Assembly (NCBI RefSeq): GCF_900067135.1
Contig: NZ_FJUR01000002.1
Coordinates: 124,001 to 188,000 of the forward strand
DNA: 64,000 nt
Reading direction: 5' to 3'
Source: Rhizobium sp. 9140
Lineage (GTDB): Bacteria > Pseudomonadota > Alphaproteobacteria > Rhizobiales > Rhizobiaceae
Shown: positions 8,706 through 17,593 of the stretch, piece after piece
Layout of the letters: each line of letters starts with the position of its first letter
Numbering within the stretch: the first letter of the stretch is position 1
Program-made: the position numbers and the translations under genes
Notes under the pieces: generated by a model
What the model was told of the DNA's origin: nothing
Database searches by the model: none
Seen by the model: only the letters and a program-made list of their open reading frames with translations

Positions 8706-10164
8706 TCTTAGCGGCTCCCGGGTCGAGCGTCGAGCGGGCGAGCGCGTCATTCCACGTTTTGAGCCGTTCCATGCCATCATTCGCAATAGGCGCAATTGGC
8801 GCCGTCTGTCGAGGCAGGGCGGAAATGGCGTCGAGATCCGGAAAAATGCCGAGCGAAAGGCCGGCGAGATAGGCAGCACCGAGCGCCGACGCCTCTGGAG
8901 CTTCGCACTGGATGACCGTGTGGCGCAACGTGTCGGCGACGCATTGCATGAGAAACCGGTTCTGGCTCGGGCCGCCATCGACATAAAGCGCACCGATGAC
9001 GCCGCCGCTCTGCGTCTTCATGGCCGAGACGACATCATGCACCTGAAAGGCGATGGAATCGGTAACGGCGCGGGCCATCTGCGCCCGGCTGGTGTTGAAA
9101 TTGATCTGCGAAAACAGCGCGCGGGCGTTCGAATCCCAATAGGGCGCGCCAAGGCCGACGAAGGCCGGCACGAAGCCGGGGACACCCGGCTCGGCGGTGG
9201 CAGCCAGATCGATCAGGGCGGCGACGTCGGCAAGGCCGAGAATGTCGGCCATCCAGGGGAGGCTCGCGGCGGAAACGAGAATATTGCCTTCGAACGCGAA
9301 GGTCGGCTTGCCGGCGATCCGCCAGGCGACCGTCGTCGTGATGCCGTTGCGCGGCGCGATGTAGTCGGCAAGCGTCGTCATGATGGACGATCCGGTTCCG
9401 AACGTGACCTTGCCGTCGCCCGGCCGAAACGCGCCATGGCCGAAAAGCGCGGCGTGACTGTCGCCAATGGCCGCGCGGATCGGCGTGCCGTCGGCGATGC
9501 CGGGCACGCCGGATGTCGTGCCGAAATCGGCGGAACTGTCGCGCACCTCCGGCAGGACGCCGGGGTCGACGCCGAAAATGCTGCAGAGTTCCGTGCTCCA
9601 GACCTGCGCATTCAGGTCGAAGAGTTGGCTTCGCGCCGCGTTCGATGCATCGCAGGCATGCGTCCGTCCGCCCGTCATGCGGTGGATGAGCCAGCTGTCG
9701 ATGGTGCCGGCCCGGACGCTGCGGCCTTGCGGCACGCGGTCCAGCAGCCAGCGGAATTTTGCGCCGGGAAACATCGGATCGAGCGGCAAGCCGGTGATCT
9801 GCTCCACGCGGTCCAGATGCCCTTCGCGCGTCAGTCGCTCGCAATCTGTCGCCGTGCGCCGGCACTGCCAGCTGAGAACAGGCCCGAGCGGCTCGCCCGT
9901 TCCGGCGTCCCAGACGGTCACGGATTCGCGCTGGTTGGAAATGGCGATGGCCTCGACAGTCGCTTGCGGCGCGGCGTTCAGGCAGGCGGCGATCGCCTCG
10001 CAGACCGAGGCCCAGAGCCTGGCCGGATCCTGCTCGACCCAGCCGGGCTTCGGGTAGCTGATGCCGACGGGGGCGGAACCGCGGGCAAGAACCTCGCCCT
10101 TCAAGGACACGAGCACCGCCTTCGAATTGGTGGTGCCCTGGTCGATCGCCAGTATCGCCTGCAT
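8698..10164 (-). CDS. FGGY-family carbohydrate kinase
   Basis: Kinase of about 488 residues that should phosphorylate a ketose or polyol using ATP. N-terminal phosphate-binding motif DQGTTNSKAVLV, a CRRTATDCERL region, and the C-terminal FGGY domain with GTGSSIM, GLGAPYWD and YVDGGPSQNRFLMQ, closest in style to glycerol kinase and apulo-/xylulokinases. The start at 10164 is supported by GAGGAGAG before the ATG; another ATG lies 18 bases upstream without such a site. It follows the two transketolase genes on the same strand, so its product is probably the transketolase substrate. The exact sugar is not determinable from sequence alone. Confidence 0.88.
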   Translation of the reverse strand: MQAILAIDQGTTNSKAVLVSLKGEVLARGSAPVGISYPKPGWVEQDPARLWASVCEAIAACLNAAPQATVEAIAISNQRESVTVWDAGTGEPLGPVLSWQCRRTATDCERLTREGHLDRVEQITGLPLDPMFPGAKFRWLLDRVPQGRSVRAGTIDSWLIHRMTGGRTHACDASNAARSQLFDLNAQVWSTELCSIFGVDPGVLPEVRDSSADFGTTSGVPGIADGTPIRAAIGDSHAALFGHGAFRPGDGKVTFGTGSSIMTTLADYIAPRNGITTTVAWRIAGKPTFAFEGNILVSAASLPWMADILGLADVAALIDLAATAEPGVPGFVPAFVGLGAPYWDSNARALFSQINFNTSRAQMARAVTDSIAFQVHDVVSAMKTQSGGVIGALYVDGGPSQNRFLMQCVADTLRHTVIQCEAPEASALGAAYLAGLSLGIFPDLDAISALPRQTAPIAPIANDGMERLKTWNDALARSTLDPGAAKSE

Positions 10165-10238
10165 TCTCGCTCTCCTCAGCATAGATGATGCCGGGGCGGC
10201 GATGGAAACGCGCCCCGGCCGAAATGTCGTCCGTCTTT

Positions 10239-11195
10239 TTATTTGCGTTTGATGACGGCTTCCGCCGCATCGGCGATCGCCTCCGGCGCCATGCCGAATT
10301 CGTTCAGCAGGAACTCTGCGGAGCCGGTGGGCGCGAAGATGCCGGGTACGCCGAGACGCTTCATCGGGACGGGCAGGAAATCGACGACCACTTCCGCCAC
10401 GGCCGAACCAAGCCCGCCGAAGGTCGAGTGCTCCTCGGCCGTGACGATCGCACCGGTTTCACGCGCGGCGGCAATGATGGCGTCCTCGTCTATCGGACGA
10501 ACGGTCGCAAGGTTGAGAACGCGGGCGCTGATGCCACGGGACGCAAGGATCTCGGCCGCCTTGACCATGCGGTGCGTCAGCGTGCCGTTTGCGATCAGCG
10601 TCACGTCGGAGCCTTCCCGCAAAAGATTGGCCTTGCCGACCTCGAATATGTGATCTTCGGGAAGGAGATCGGGAACGCCGACGCGCGAGAGGCGCAGGAA
10701 GCAGGGACCCTGATACTGCGCCGCCCATGCGACGGCCGCGGCCGTCTCGATGTGGTCGCAGGGGGCGATGACCGGAAGATTGGGCAGGACGCGCGTCCAG
10801 GCGAAATCCTCGATCGAATGATGCGTCGGCCCGAGATCGCCATAGGCCATGCCGGAGGAGATGCCGACCAGCTTCACATTGGCATTGGAATAGGCGATGT
10901 CGGCCTTGATCTGCTCAAGGGCGCGCCCCGTTAGGAAGGGGGCCGCCGCGCAGACGTAGGGAATGCGTCCGCCATTGGCGAGGCCGGCGGCAACGCCGAT
11001 CATGTTCTGCTCGGCAATGCCGACATTGATCAGCCGCTCGGGAAACTTTGCCTTGAAGCCGCCGAGCTTGGAGGAGCCGACGGAGTCGTTGCAGACGACC
11101 ACAATCGTCTCGTCTTCTGCCGCAAGGCGCTCCAGCGTGGCGGCGAAGGCATCGCGGCAGTCGTGGAGCTTCTGGGATGGGACATGCGCGTTCAT
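10239..11195 (-). CDS. Transketolase, C-terminal subunit (split enzyme)
   Basis: A 318-residue protein carrying the pyrimidine-binding and C-terminal transketolase domains. The conserved glutamate lies in NVGIAEQNMIGVAAGLA (about 58-74), followed by SGMAYGDLGPTHHSIED and the C-terminal TAEEHSTFGGLG. Its ATG overlaps the stop of the N-terminal subunit gene by one base (TAATG), implying stoichiometric coupled synthesis of a heteromeric enzyme. Split transketolases are common in Rhizobiales sugar operons. Transfer of a two-carbon unit from the phosphorylated ketose made by the neighbouring kinase is the likely role. Confidence 0.92.
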   Translation of the reverse strand: MNAHVPSQKLHDCRDAFAATLERLAAEDETIVVVCNDSVGSSKLGGFKAKFPERLINVGIAEQNMIGVAAGLANGGRIPYVCAAAPFLTGRALEQIKADIAYSNANVKLVGISSGMAYGDLGPTHHSIEDFAWTRVLPNLPVIAPCDHIETAAAVAWAAQYQGPCFLRLSRVGVPDLLPEDHIFEVGKANLLREGSDVTLIANGTLTHRMVKAAEILASRGISARVLNLATVRPIDEDAIIAAARETGAIVTAEEHSTFGGLGSAVAEVVVDFLPVPMKRLGVPGIFAPTGSAEFLLNEFGMAPEAIADAAEAVIKRK

Positions 11196-12004
11196 TAGAG
11201 GGCCTCCGACAGTTCTTTAACGGCGATCTCGTACTGTTCCTTGTTGGGAACCTTGTGGTGCCAGTCCACGGTGTCCTGCATGAACGAGATCCCGTGACCC
11301 TTGTTGGTATGCGCAACGATGCAGTGCGGGCGTGCGCCCCGATGTTCGAGAGCCGCAACCACCTCGCTCATGGCATTGCCGTTGATCTCCGTGACCTCCC
11401 AGCCGAAGGCTTCAACCTTTGGGCGGAGCGGCGCAAGGCCATTGGTGTCGGCGATGGAGGCGCCCTGCTGGAAGCGGTTATGGTCGATGAGGAGCGTCAG
11501 GTTGTCGAGACCGAAATGCGCACCGGCCATGATGGCTTCCCAGTTCGATCCTTCCTGCATCTCGCCGTCGCCGGTGACGACATAGGTGTGGTAGGACGCG
11601 CCCGAAAGCTTTGCGGCCTTCGCCATGCCGACCGCGACCGGCAGGCCGTGGCCGAGCGGACCGGTATTGGTCTCGACGCCGGGCACCTTGTTGCAGTTCG
11701 GATGGCCGTTGAGCCGGGAATAGGGCTTGAGGAACGTCGAAACCTCCTCCTCGGGGATGAAGCCGCGCTTGGCGAGCGTCACATAGAGCGCGCAGGCGGT
11801 GTGGCCCTTCGACAGGACGAAGCGATCGCGGTCCGGATGCTTCGGCTGATCGGGCCAAACCTTCAGGACGCGGAAATACAGGGCCGTCAGCACGTCGATG
11901 ACCGACATTTCCCCGCCGATATGTCCAGCGCCTGCTTCGAACACGGCTTGCAGATCCCGCAGTCGGATTTGGCGCGCGACGCCCTCAAGATCTCTAATCT
12001 CCAT
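11195..12004 (-). CDS. Transketolase, N-terminal (thiamine diphosphate) subunit (split enzyme)
   Basis: About 269 residues containing the thiamine-diphosphate-binding domain: AGHIGGEMSVIDVLTALYF near the N-terminus, GPLGHGLPVAVGMAKA, and the GDGEMQEGSNWEA motif (GDG...N) for magnesium/ThDP. The start was placed at the ATG at 12004 because GAGGGA lies a few bases before it; a tandem ATG at 12007 and longer in-frame starts up to 12067 are possible. First gene of the minus-strand operon tktN-tktC-kinase-sorC, divergent from the sugar importer. Confidence 0.9.
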   Translation of the reverse strand: MEIRDLEGVARQIRLRDLQAVFEAGAGHIGGEMSVIDVLTALYFRVLKVWPDQPKHPDRDRFVLSKGHTACALYVTLAKRGFIPEEEVSTFLKPYSRLNGHPNCNKVPGVETNTGPLGHGLPVAVGMAKAAKLSGASYHTYVVTGDGEMQEGSNWEAIMAGAHFGLDNLTLLIDHNRFQQGASIADTNGLAPLRPKVEAFGWEVTEINGNAMSEVVAALEHRGARPHCIVAHTNKGHGISFMQDTVDWHHKVPNKEQYEIAVKELSEAL

Positions 12005-12015
12005 CATTCCCTCGT

Positions 12016-12031
12016 CTGAATAAATATGCAT
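12016..12031. promoter_or_regulatory. SorC operator candidate (copy 3, partial match)
   Basis: On the minus strand this reads ATGCATATTTATTCAG, sharing the 10-base core ATATTTATTC with the copy at 12157-12172. It lies immediately upstream of the transketolase start, where a bound repressor would block that operon. The match is weaker than the other two, so this is tentative. Confidence 0.35.
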
Positions 12032-12156
12032 GTAGTGATATTCTTGCATAGATGGCTGATTAGTCAACCCCCGTTGGAATGGCGAGTATGCTGCGCCGCA
12101 GCGAGAAATTCGATTGACACCTATATCTTCGCTTGATAGTGAATTTTCCGGCAGGA

Positions 12157-12172
12157 GTGAATATTTATTCTA
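12157..12172. promoter_or_regulatory. SorC operator candidate (copy 2)
   Basis: GTGAATATTTATTCTA matches the element in front of sorC at 13 of 16 positions and keeps the left arm GTGAAT and most of the right arm. A further left half-site, GTGAATTTT, occurs at 12139-12147. Both are in the 208-base AT-rich region between the divergent transketolase and importer operons, upstream of the importer start at 12213. Control by the SorC regulator is inferred. Confidence 0.5.
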
Positions 12173-12212
12173 TTCAATGTGTGGGTTTGGCCTGCGACAT
12201 GCGTGAGGAGGA

Positions 12213-13196
12213 ATGATGGTGGCGCTCGACATCAACGGACAGGCCCGGCCGTCCGGCACGTGGCGGAAGAAACTTAGTGGCGCGACGGGGCCTCTCGTAG
12301 GACTTCTCGCCCTCTGCATCTTCCTCGGATTCAGCACCGATGCCTTCTTCTCGCTGCGCAACGGCCTGAACATTCTCGACCAGATCACCGTGATCGGCAT
12401 CATGGCCGTCGGCATGACCTTCGTGATCCTCATCGGCGGCATCGATCTCTCGGTCGGCTCGGTTCTGGCACTCTCCATGATGGTCATGGGCTGGACCGCG
12501 AACATTGCCGGCCTTCCCTTGAGCCTTGCCATCGCCGTCGCGCTCGTCGCCTCCGCCGTCAGCGGGCTCATCGTCGGGCTTCTGGTGACCGTCTTCCGGG
12601 TTCCCGCCTTCATCGCAACGCTCGCGATGATGTCGGCCGCTCGCGGCGTCGCCAACATGATCACAGACGGCCAGCAGATCGTCGGCTTCCCCGACTGGTT
12701 CATGATGCTTGCGATCGATCGCCATTTCGGCGTTCTCACGGCCACCGTGTTCCTGATGCTCTTCGTGGTGCTGATCGCTTGGCTGTTCCTGCACTACCGC
12801 GCCGAAGGCCGCATGCTCTATGCCGTCGGCGGCAACCCGGAAGTCGCGCGACTTGCCGGCATCAATGTGCAGCTGGTCACGATCGGGGTCTATGTGGTCA
12901 GCGCCGTGCTGGCAGGCCTTGCCGGCATCGTGCTTGCCGCCCGCCTCGACTCGGTACAGCCCTCCAGCGGCTTCGGTTACGAGCTCGACACGATTGCAGC
13001 CGTCGTGATCGGCGGCACGTCCCTTTCCGGTGGGGCCGGCGGTATCGGCGGCACGCTGATCGGCGTCCTCATCATCGGCGTTCTGCGCAACGGTCTCAAT
13101 TTGCTCAACGTCTCGCCCTTCCTGCAGCAGGTCATCATCGGCGTCGTCATCGTGCTTGCGGTGGGCGCCGAAACCATGCGCCGGCGGCGCGCCTAA
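12213..13196 (+). CDS. Ribose-type ABC transporter permease (RbsC family)
   Basis: Permease of 327 residues with about eight to ten membrane segments; conserved block LIGGIDLSVGSVLALSMM near 70-87 and the C-terminal VVIGGTSLSGGAGGIGGTLIG typical of CUT2 permeases. GAGGAGGA precedes the tandem ATGs at 12213/12216. It is the first gene of the plus-strand operon, ahead of its binding protein and ATPase, an order different from rbsACB. It should import the sugar or polyol that the divergent kinase and transketolase genes process. Confidence 0.92.
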   Translation: MMVALDINGQARPSGTWRKKLSGATGPLVGLLALCIFLGFSTDAFFSLRNGLNILDQITVIGIMAVGMTFVILIGGIDLSVGSVLALSMMVMGWTANIAGLPLSLAIAVALVASAVSGLIVGLLVTVFRVPAFIATLAMMSAARGVANMITDGQQIVGFPDWFMMLAIDRHFGVLTATVFLMLFVVLIAWLFLHYRAEGRMLYAVGGNPEVARLAGINVQLVTIGVYVVSAVLAGLAGIVLAARLDSVQPSSGFGYELDTIAAVVIGGTSLSGGAGGIGGTLIGVLIIGVLRNGLNLLNVSPFLQQVIIGVVIVLAVGAETMRRRRA

Positions 13197-13311
13197 CCCG
13201 GATAACCGGTGGGCGGCCACAAAAATTCCCCTCCGAGAGGTTTGGAGCGGAGCCTATGCCCCAGGGGTGGAGGATTACCCCCCGGGTTCTATCAACAACG
13301 GAGGAACGACC

Positions 13312-14241
13312 ATGACATTTGCACGCACTCTTCTGACATCGGCGGCCATTCTCGGTCTGACGCTCGGCTCGGCACACGCCGCCGAGGTCAAGAAGATCGG
13401 CCTTGCCGTCGCCAACCTGCAGGCGAACTTCTTCAACCAGATCAAGCAATCCGTCGAAGCCGAAGCCAAGAAGCGCGGCATCGAGGTCGTCACCGTCGAC
13501 GCCAAGGGTGACGGCCCGACGCAGGTCAACCAGATCCAGGACCTTCTGACGCAGAACATCGACGCGCTCATCTACATTCCCGCAGGTGCCGCCGCCGCTA
13601 CGGTTCCGGTCAAGCTTGCCAAGGCTGCCGGCGTGCCGGTCATCAATATCGACCGCAATGCCGAGGGTGCGCCAGGCGATACATTCCTGGCAACAGACTC
13701 CGTCTCTTCGGCAAAGAGCGTCTGCGACTACATCCTGAAGGAAGCCGGTGGCAAGGGCGACATGGTCATCATCCATGGCCAGAAGGGCACCACGCCGGAA
13801 GTCGATCGTTCCAAGGGCTGCGCCGAAGCGCTGAAGGCCTATCCGGAGGTCAAGATCGTCGCCGAGCAGTATTCCAACATGTGGGCGCAGGACGAGGGCT
13901 TCCAGATCATGCAGAACATGCTGCAGGCCAACCCGAACGTCTCGATCGTCTTTGCACAGGCCGACGGCCTCGCACTCGGTGCGGCACAGGCGATCAAGGT
14001 TGCCAACCCGTCGCAGAAGGTCGTCGTCGGCGGCTTCGACGGTGACACGGCAGCGCTCGAAGCGCTCGGCAAGGGCGTCTTCAACGTCACGGCCACACAG
14101 CAGACCCAGAAGATGGGCCGCGACGCCGTCGAGAACGCGGTGAAGATCGTGGCCGGCGAAAAGGTGCCGCCGGTGCAGCTGCTTGATGCGACGCTGACCA
14201 CCAAGGAAAACGTTGCCGAGTTCATCGCGAACCATCCCTGA
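13312..14241 (+). CDS. Ribose-type ABC transporter substrate-binding protein (RbsB family)
   Basis: Periplasmic binding protein of about 309 residues (Peripla_BP_4). The signal peptide ends near AHAAEV (about residue 22-24). Family features are QANFFNQIKQSVEAEAKKRG, the IPAGAAAATVPVKLAKAAGVPV hinge region and VVGGFDGDTAALEALGKG. The start at 13312 is supported by GGAGG eight bases before and by the signal peptide; longer in-frame starts are not needed. Encoded between permease and ATPase genes of the same importer. Confidence 0.93.
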   Translation: MTFARTLLTSAAILGLTLGSAHAAEVKKIGLAVANLQANFFNQIKQSVEAEAKKRGIEVVTVDAKGDGPTQVNQIQDLLTQNIDALIYIPAGAAAATVPVKLAKAAGVPVINIDRNAEGAPGDTFLATDSVSSAKSVCDYILKEAGGKGDMVIIHGQKGTTPEVDRSKGCAEALKAYPEVKIVAEQYSNMWAQDEGFQIMQNMLQANPNVSIVFAQADGLALGAAQAIKVANPSQKVVVGGFDGDTAALEALGKGVFNVTATQQTQKMGRDAVENAVKIVAGEKVPPVQLLDATLTTKENVAEFIANHP

Positions 14242-14270
14242 TAGCGTCGCGACGGTAGAGGAAGTACGCC

Positions 14271-15749
14271 ATGACCCAACCGGTTCTGTCACTCAGAGGC
14301 ATCTCGAAACACTACGGACCGCTCCAGGTGCTCAAATCCGTGAGCCTGGACGTTCATCCGGGGGAAGTCGTGGCACTTCTCGGTGAGAACGGAGCCGGAA
14401 AGTCGACGCTGTCCGGCATCATCGCCGGATCGCGGGCGCCGTCCGAGGGAACGATGACGTGGCTGGGGCAGCCTTATGCCCCTGCCACGCCGCGCGAGGC
14501 GATCGACAAGGGCGTCGTCCTCATCCATCAGGAGCTGAAGCTTCTGCCGCAGCTCTCCATCGCGGAAAACGTCTTCATCGGGCGCTGGCCGACGCGCAAT
14601 GGCGCCATCGATCGTGCCCAGATGGAGCGCCGCGCGCAGGAGCAGCTCTCGCGCCTCAACCTGCATATCCCGGCCTCCCGCAAGGTGGCCGGCCTGTCCA
14701 CCGCCAACCAGCAGCTGATCGAGATCGCGAAAGCCCTGGCGCTCGATGCCAAGCTCCTGATCCTCGACGAGCCCACCGCGGCACTCGGCGGTGCCGAGAC
14801 CGAGGCCCTGTTCGAGCAGGTTCGCAAGCTGCGCGCCGAAGGCGTCGGTATCATCTACATTTCGCACCGCATGGAAGAGATCAAGCAGATCACCGACCGC
14901 ATCGTCGTTCTTCGCGACGGCGAGCGCGTGCAGGAATTCGCTGACAGCGCGACGCCGGTACGCACGGTGGTGGAGAGCATGGTCGGACGCTCGCTCGATC
15001 GCCTGTTCCCGCCCGTGCCAACACCGACCGAGCGGCCCGTGCTGCAGGTCTCGAACCTCACCTCGGCCGTCAACGCCTTCCGCGATGTCAGCTTCGAGGT
15101 GCGCGCCGGAGAGATCCTCGGGATTGCCGGTCTGGTCGGCGCCGGCCGCACCGAACTCGTGCGCGCCATTGCCGGTGCCGATCCTGTCAAGGCCGGCACG
15201 ATCCGGCTCGACGGGCGGGTGCTGAAACTCCGCGACCCGGCCGATGCGATCGCCATGGGCATCGTGCTCGTGCCGGAGGACCGCAAGGATCAGGGGCTGG
15301 TCGTCGCCCACAAGATCAGCGAAAACCTGATCTATGCCAATCTGGACAAGCTCGGCTCCCGTTGGATCACGGCCGGCGTGAAGAAGGCTTTTGCCGAGAA
15401 GGCCATCGCGAAATTCAACGTGAAGGGACGCGCCGAGCAGCATGCCTCCGACCTTTCGGGCGGCAACCAGCAGAAGATCGTCATCGCCAAATGGCTGATG
15501 CGCGACCCGAAGGTGGTCGTTCTCGACGAACCGACACGCGGCATCGACGTCGGCGCGCGCGCCGGTATCTACGACATCATCGTCAACCTCGCCCGGCAGG
15601 GCGTCGCGGTTATCGTCGTCAGCTCCGACCTCGAGGAGGTGCTCGGCGTCTCCAGCCGCATTCTCGTTCTCGCCCAGGGCAACCAGGCCGGCATTCTCAA
15701 CCGCGAACAGGCCAATGACGTCTCCGTCATGGAACTCGCAACGATCTGA
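14271..15749 (+). CDS. Ribose-type ABC transporter ATPase (RbsA family, two ABC domains)
   Basis: A 492-residue duplicated ATPase. The N-terminal domain has Walker A GENGAGKS and a degenerate signature (LSTANQQLIEIAKAL) followed by ILDEPTAAL; the C-terminal domain has a degenerate P-loop (GLVGAGRTEL) and an intact LSGGNQQKIVIAKWL signature with LDEPTRGIDVGA. This pairing of complementary defects is normal for RbsA-type ATPases. It follows the binding protein by 29 bases and precedes two dehydrogenases. Confidence 0.94.
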   Translation: MTQPVLSLRGISKHYGPLQVLKSVSLDVHPGEVVALLGENGAGKSTLSGIIAGSRAPSEGTMTWLGQPYAPATPREAIDKGVVLIHQELKLLPQLSIAENVFIGRWPTRNGAIDRAQMERRAQEQLSRLNLHIPASRKVAGLSTANQQLIEIAKALALDAKLLILDEPTAALGGAETEALFEQVRKLRAEGVGIIYISHRMEEIKQITDRIVVLRDGERVQEFADSATPVRTVVESMVGRSLDRLFPPVPTPTERPVLQVSNLTSAVNAFRDVSFEVRAGEILGIAGLVGAGRTELVRAIAGADPVKAGTIRLDGRVLKLRDPADAIAMGIVLVPEDRKDQGLVVAHKISENLIYANLDKLGSRWITAGVKKAFAEKAIAKFNVKGRAEQHASDLSGGNQQKIVIAKWLMRDPKVVVLDEPTRGIDVGARAGIYDIIVNLARQGVAVIVVSSDLEEVLGVSSRILVLAQGNQAGILNREQANDVSVMELATI

Positions 15750-15771
15750 TGAACCATAGAAAGGAAGAGCG

Positions 15772-16560
15772 GTGTCCGACATCACTCTGAACGCCCCCAA
15801 GCTGTTCGACCTCACCGGCCACGTCGCACTCGTCACGGGTGCGGGAAGCGGCATCGGCCAGCACATCGCCATCGGCCTTGCCCAGTGCGGCGCGGATGTC
15901 GCGCTGCTCGACCGGCGCACCGATGACGGGCTCGCCATGACCGCGCATCACATCAAGGCTGCAGGCGGCCGTTCGATCGAGATTGCGGCCGACGTGACCA
16001 GCAAGACGTCGCTGGCCGACGCCGTGGCGCGCACCGAGGCCGAGCTCGGCAATCTCTCGCTCGCCGTGAACGCCGCCGGCATCGCCAATGCGAACCCGGC
16101 CGAAGACATGGACGAGGACCAGTACCAGACGCTGATGGACATCAATCTCAAAGGCGTCTTTCTTTCCTGCCAGGCAGAAGCGCGCGCGATGCTGAAGCAT
16201 GGCCGCGGCGCCATCGTCAACATCGCCTCCATGTCCGGCGTCATCGTCAATCGCGGGCTCAGTCAGGCGCATTACAACGCCTCGAAGGCGGGCGTCATTC
16301 ACATGTCGAAGTCGATGGCGATGGAGTGGGTGGATCGCGGCATTCGCGTTAACACGATCTCGCCCGGCTACACCGCGACGCCGATGAACACCCGCCCGGA
16401 AATGGTGCACCAGACGAAGCTGTTCGAAGAGCAGACGCCGATGCAGCGCATGGCCAGGGTGGACGAAATGGTCGGCCCCGCCGTCTTCCTCCTGTCGGAT
16501 GCCGCAAGCTTCGTCACGGGCGTGGACCTGCTCGTCGATGGTGGCTTCTGCTGCTGGTAG
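15772..16560 (+). CDS. Short-chain dehydrogenase/reductase, probable polyol or sugar dehydrogenase
   Basis: Classical SDR of 262 residues starting at a GTG preceded by GGAAGAG. Cofactor motif TGAGSGIG (about 22-29), NAAG (usual NNAG), catalytic Ser in NIASMSG and YxxxK in HYNASKAG. The C-terminus ends in a GGFCCW. Position directly after the sugar importer ATPase suggests oxidation of the imported polyol or reduction of a sugar in the same pathway. SDR sequence alone does not identify the substrate. Confidence 0.87.
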   Translation: MSDITLNAPKLFDLTGHVALVTGAGSGIGQHIAIGLAQCGADVALLDRRTDDGLAMTAHHIKAAGGRSIEIAADVTSKTSLADAVARTEAELGNLSLAVNAAGIANANPAEDMDEDQYQTLMDINLKGVFLSCQAEARAMLKHGRGAIVNIASMSGVIVNRGLSQAHYNASKAGVIHMSKSMAMEWVDRGIRVNTISPGYTATPMNTRPEMVHQTKLFEEQTPMQRMARVDEMVGPAVFLLSDAASFVTGVDLLVDGGFCCW

Positions 16561-16604
16561 GCCTTTAAAACAGCGGTTTCGGCACCTCCCTGACGAGACC
16601 GCGG

Positions 16605-16649
16605 GCGGATCGTGCGGCAAGCGACGTTGCCGCGTGATCCGCTTTCTTC
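16605..16649 (+). terminator. Long stem-loop followed by T-rich run between the two SDR genes
   Basis: A 16-base left arm at 16605-16620 pairs with 16627-16642 (fourteen Watson-Crick and two G-U pairs) around a 6-base loop, followed by TTTCTTC. This looks like an intrinsic terminator or attenuator inside the operon, separating importer plus first SDR from the second SDR. Confidence 0.7.
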
Positions 16650-16731
16650 ATGCTCAGGCCTTCAGGTCTGACGGGCGGGAGGAGAGGCGCGCGGACGAAC
16701 CGGGCGCGACGTTCATACGGAGGAGGATTCT

Positions 16732-17514
16732 ATGAAGCGTTTCGACAACAAGACAGTCGTGATCACAGGCGCAAGCCGCGGCATCGGTGCGGCAATCGCC
16801 ACCCGCTTTGCCCGCGAGGGCGCCAATCTCGTCGTCTCGGCGAATGAAGACCGCGTGCACGGCGTTGCCGAGGAAATCGTAAAAGCCGGCGGCAAAGCGA
16901 TCTCCTTCGTCGGCGACGTTACCAGCAAGGCCAGCGTTATCGCGCTCTACGATGCGGCCGAGGCAGCGTTCGGATCGATCGACGTGTCTATACAGAATGC
17001 CGGCGTGATCACGATAGCACGCGTCGAGGACCTGCCGGAGGACGACTGGGACAAGGTGATGGCGGTGAACACCAAGGGCGTGTTCCTCTGCGCCCAGGAA
17101 GCCATCGCCCGCATGCGCAGTCACGGCCGTGGCGGCCGCATCATCAACACCGCGTCTGGCCAGGCGCGGGACGGCTTCATCTACACGCCGCACTACGCCG
17201 CCTCCAAGATGGGCGTCGTCGGCATCACCCAGAGCCTAGCCAAGGAAGTCGCGACCGACGGCATCACCGTCAACGCCTTCTGCCCCGGCATCATCGAGAC
17301 CGATATGTGGGCCTATAATGATGAGGCCTGGGGCAAACTGCTCGGCACCTACGCGCCCGGCGAACTGATGAAGGAATGGGTCGAAGGCATTCCGATGAAG
17401 CGCGCCGGTTCCGGCGAGGACGTCGCCGGTCTCGTCACCTTCCTTGCGAGCGAAGACGCCGCCTACATCACCGGGCAGACCATCAATGTCGACGGCGGCC
17501 TCATCATGTCCTGA
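16732..17514 (+). CDS. Short-chain dehydrogenase/reductase, sorbitol/butanediol dehydrogenase-like
   Basis: Classical SDR of 260 residues: TGASRGIG (about 12-19), QNAG in place of NNAG, NTASGQ with catalytic Ser, YAASK active site, and C-terminal GQTINVDGGLIMS. GGAGGA lies before the ATG. The sequence resembles polyol dehydrogenases such as sorbitol or meso-butanediol dehydrogenase. It lies 171 bases after the first SDR, beyond a strong hairpin, so it may be expressed at a lower level or from its own promoter. With the kinase and transketolase it could form a polyol-to-ketose-to-ketose-phosphate route. Confidence 0.87.
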   Translation: MKRFDNKTVVITGASRGIGAAIATRFAREGANLVVSANEDRVHGVAEEIVKAGGKAISFVGDVTSKASVIALYDAAEAAFGSIDVSIQNAGVITIARVEDLPEDDWDKVMAVNTKGVFLCAQEAIARMRSHGRGGRIINTASGQARDGFIYTPHYAASKMGVVGITQSLAKEVATDGITVNAFCPGIIETDMWAYNDEAWGKLLGTYAPGELMKEWVEGIPMKRAGSGEDVAGLVTFLASEDAAYITGQTINVDGGLIMS

Positions 17515-17593
17515 CGCCGCCAGCGCTCGGAGGTCGAGACGACCGAAGCACTTCTGGGAATGGCACTCTGAACACCGGGCCTTTGGCGTGCGG

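Noticed and set aside
12174..13220. A 348-codon antisense open frame opposite the importer permease
   Set aside because: His/Asp-rich composition typical of a shadow of a hydrophobic gene; no family motif.
14289..15938. A 549-codon open frame on the minus strand opposite the RbsA-type ATPase
   Set aside because: High-GC antisense frame; the plus-strand protein has all ABC motifs and the antisense frame has none and no ribosome site.
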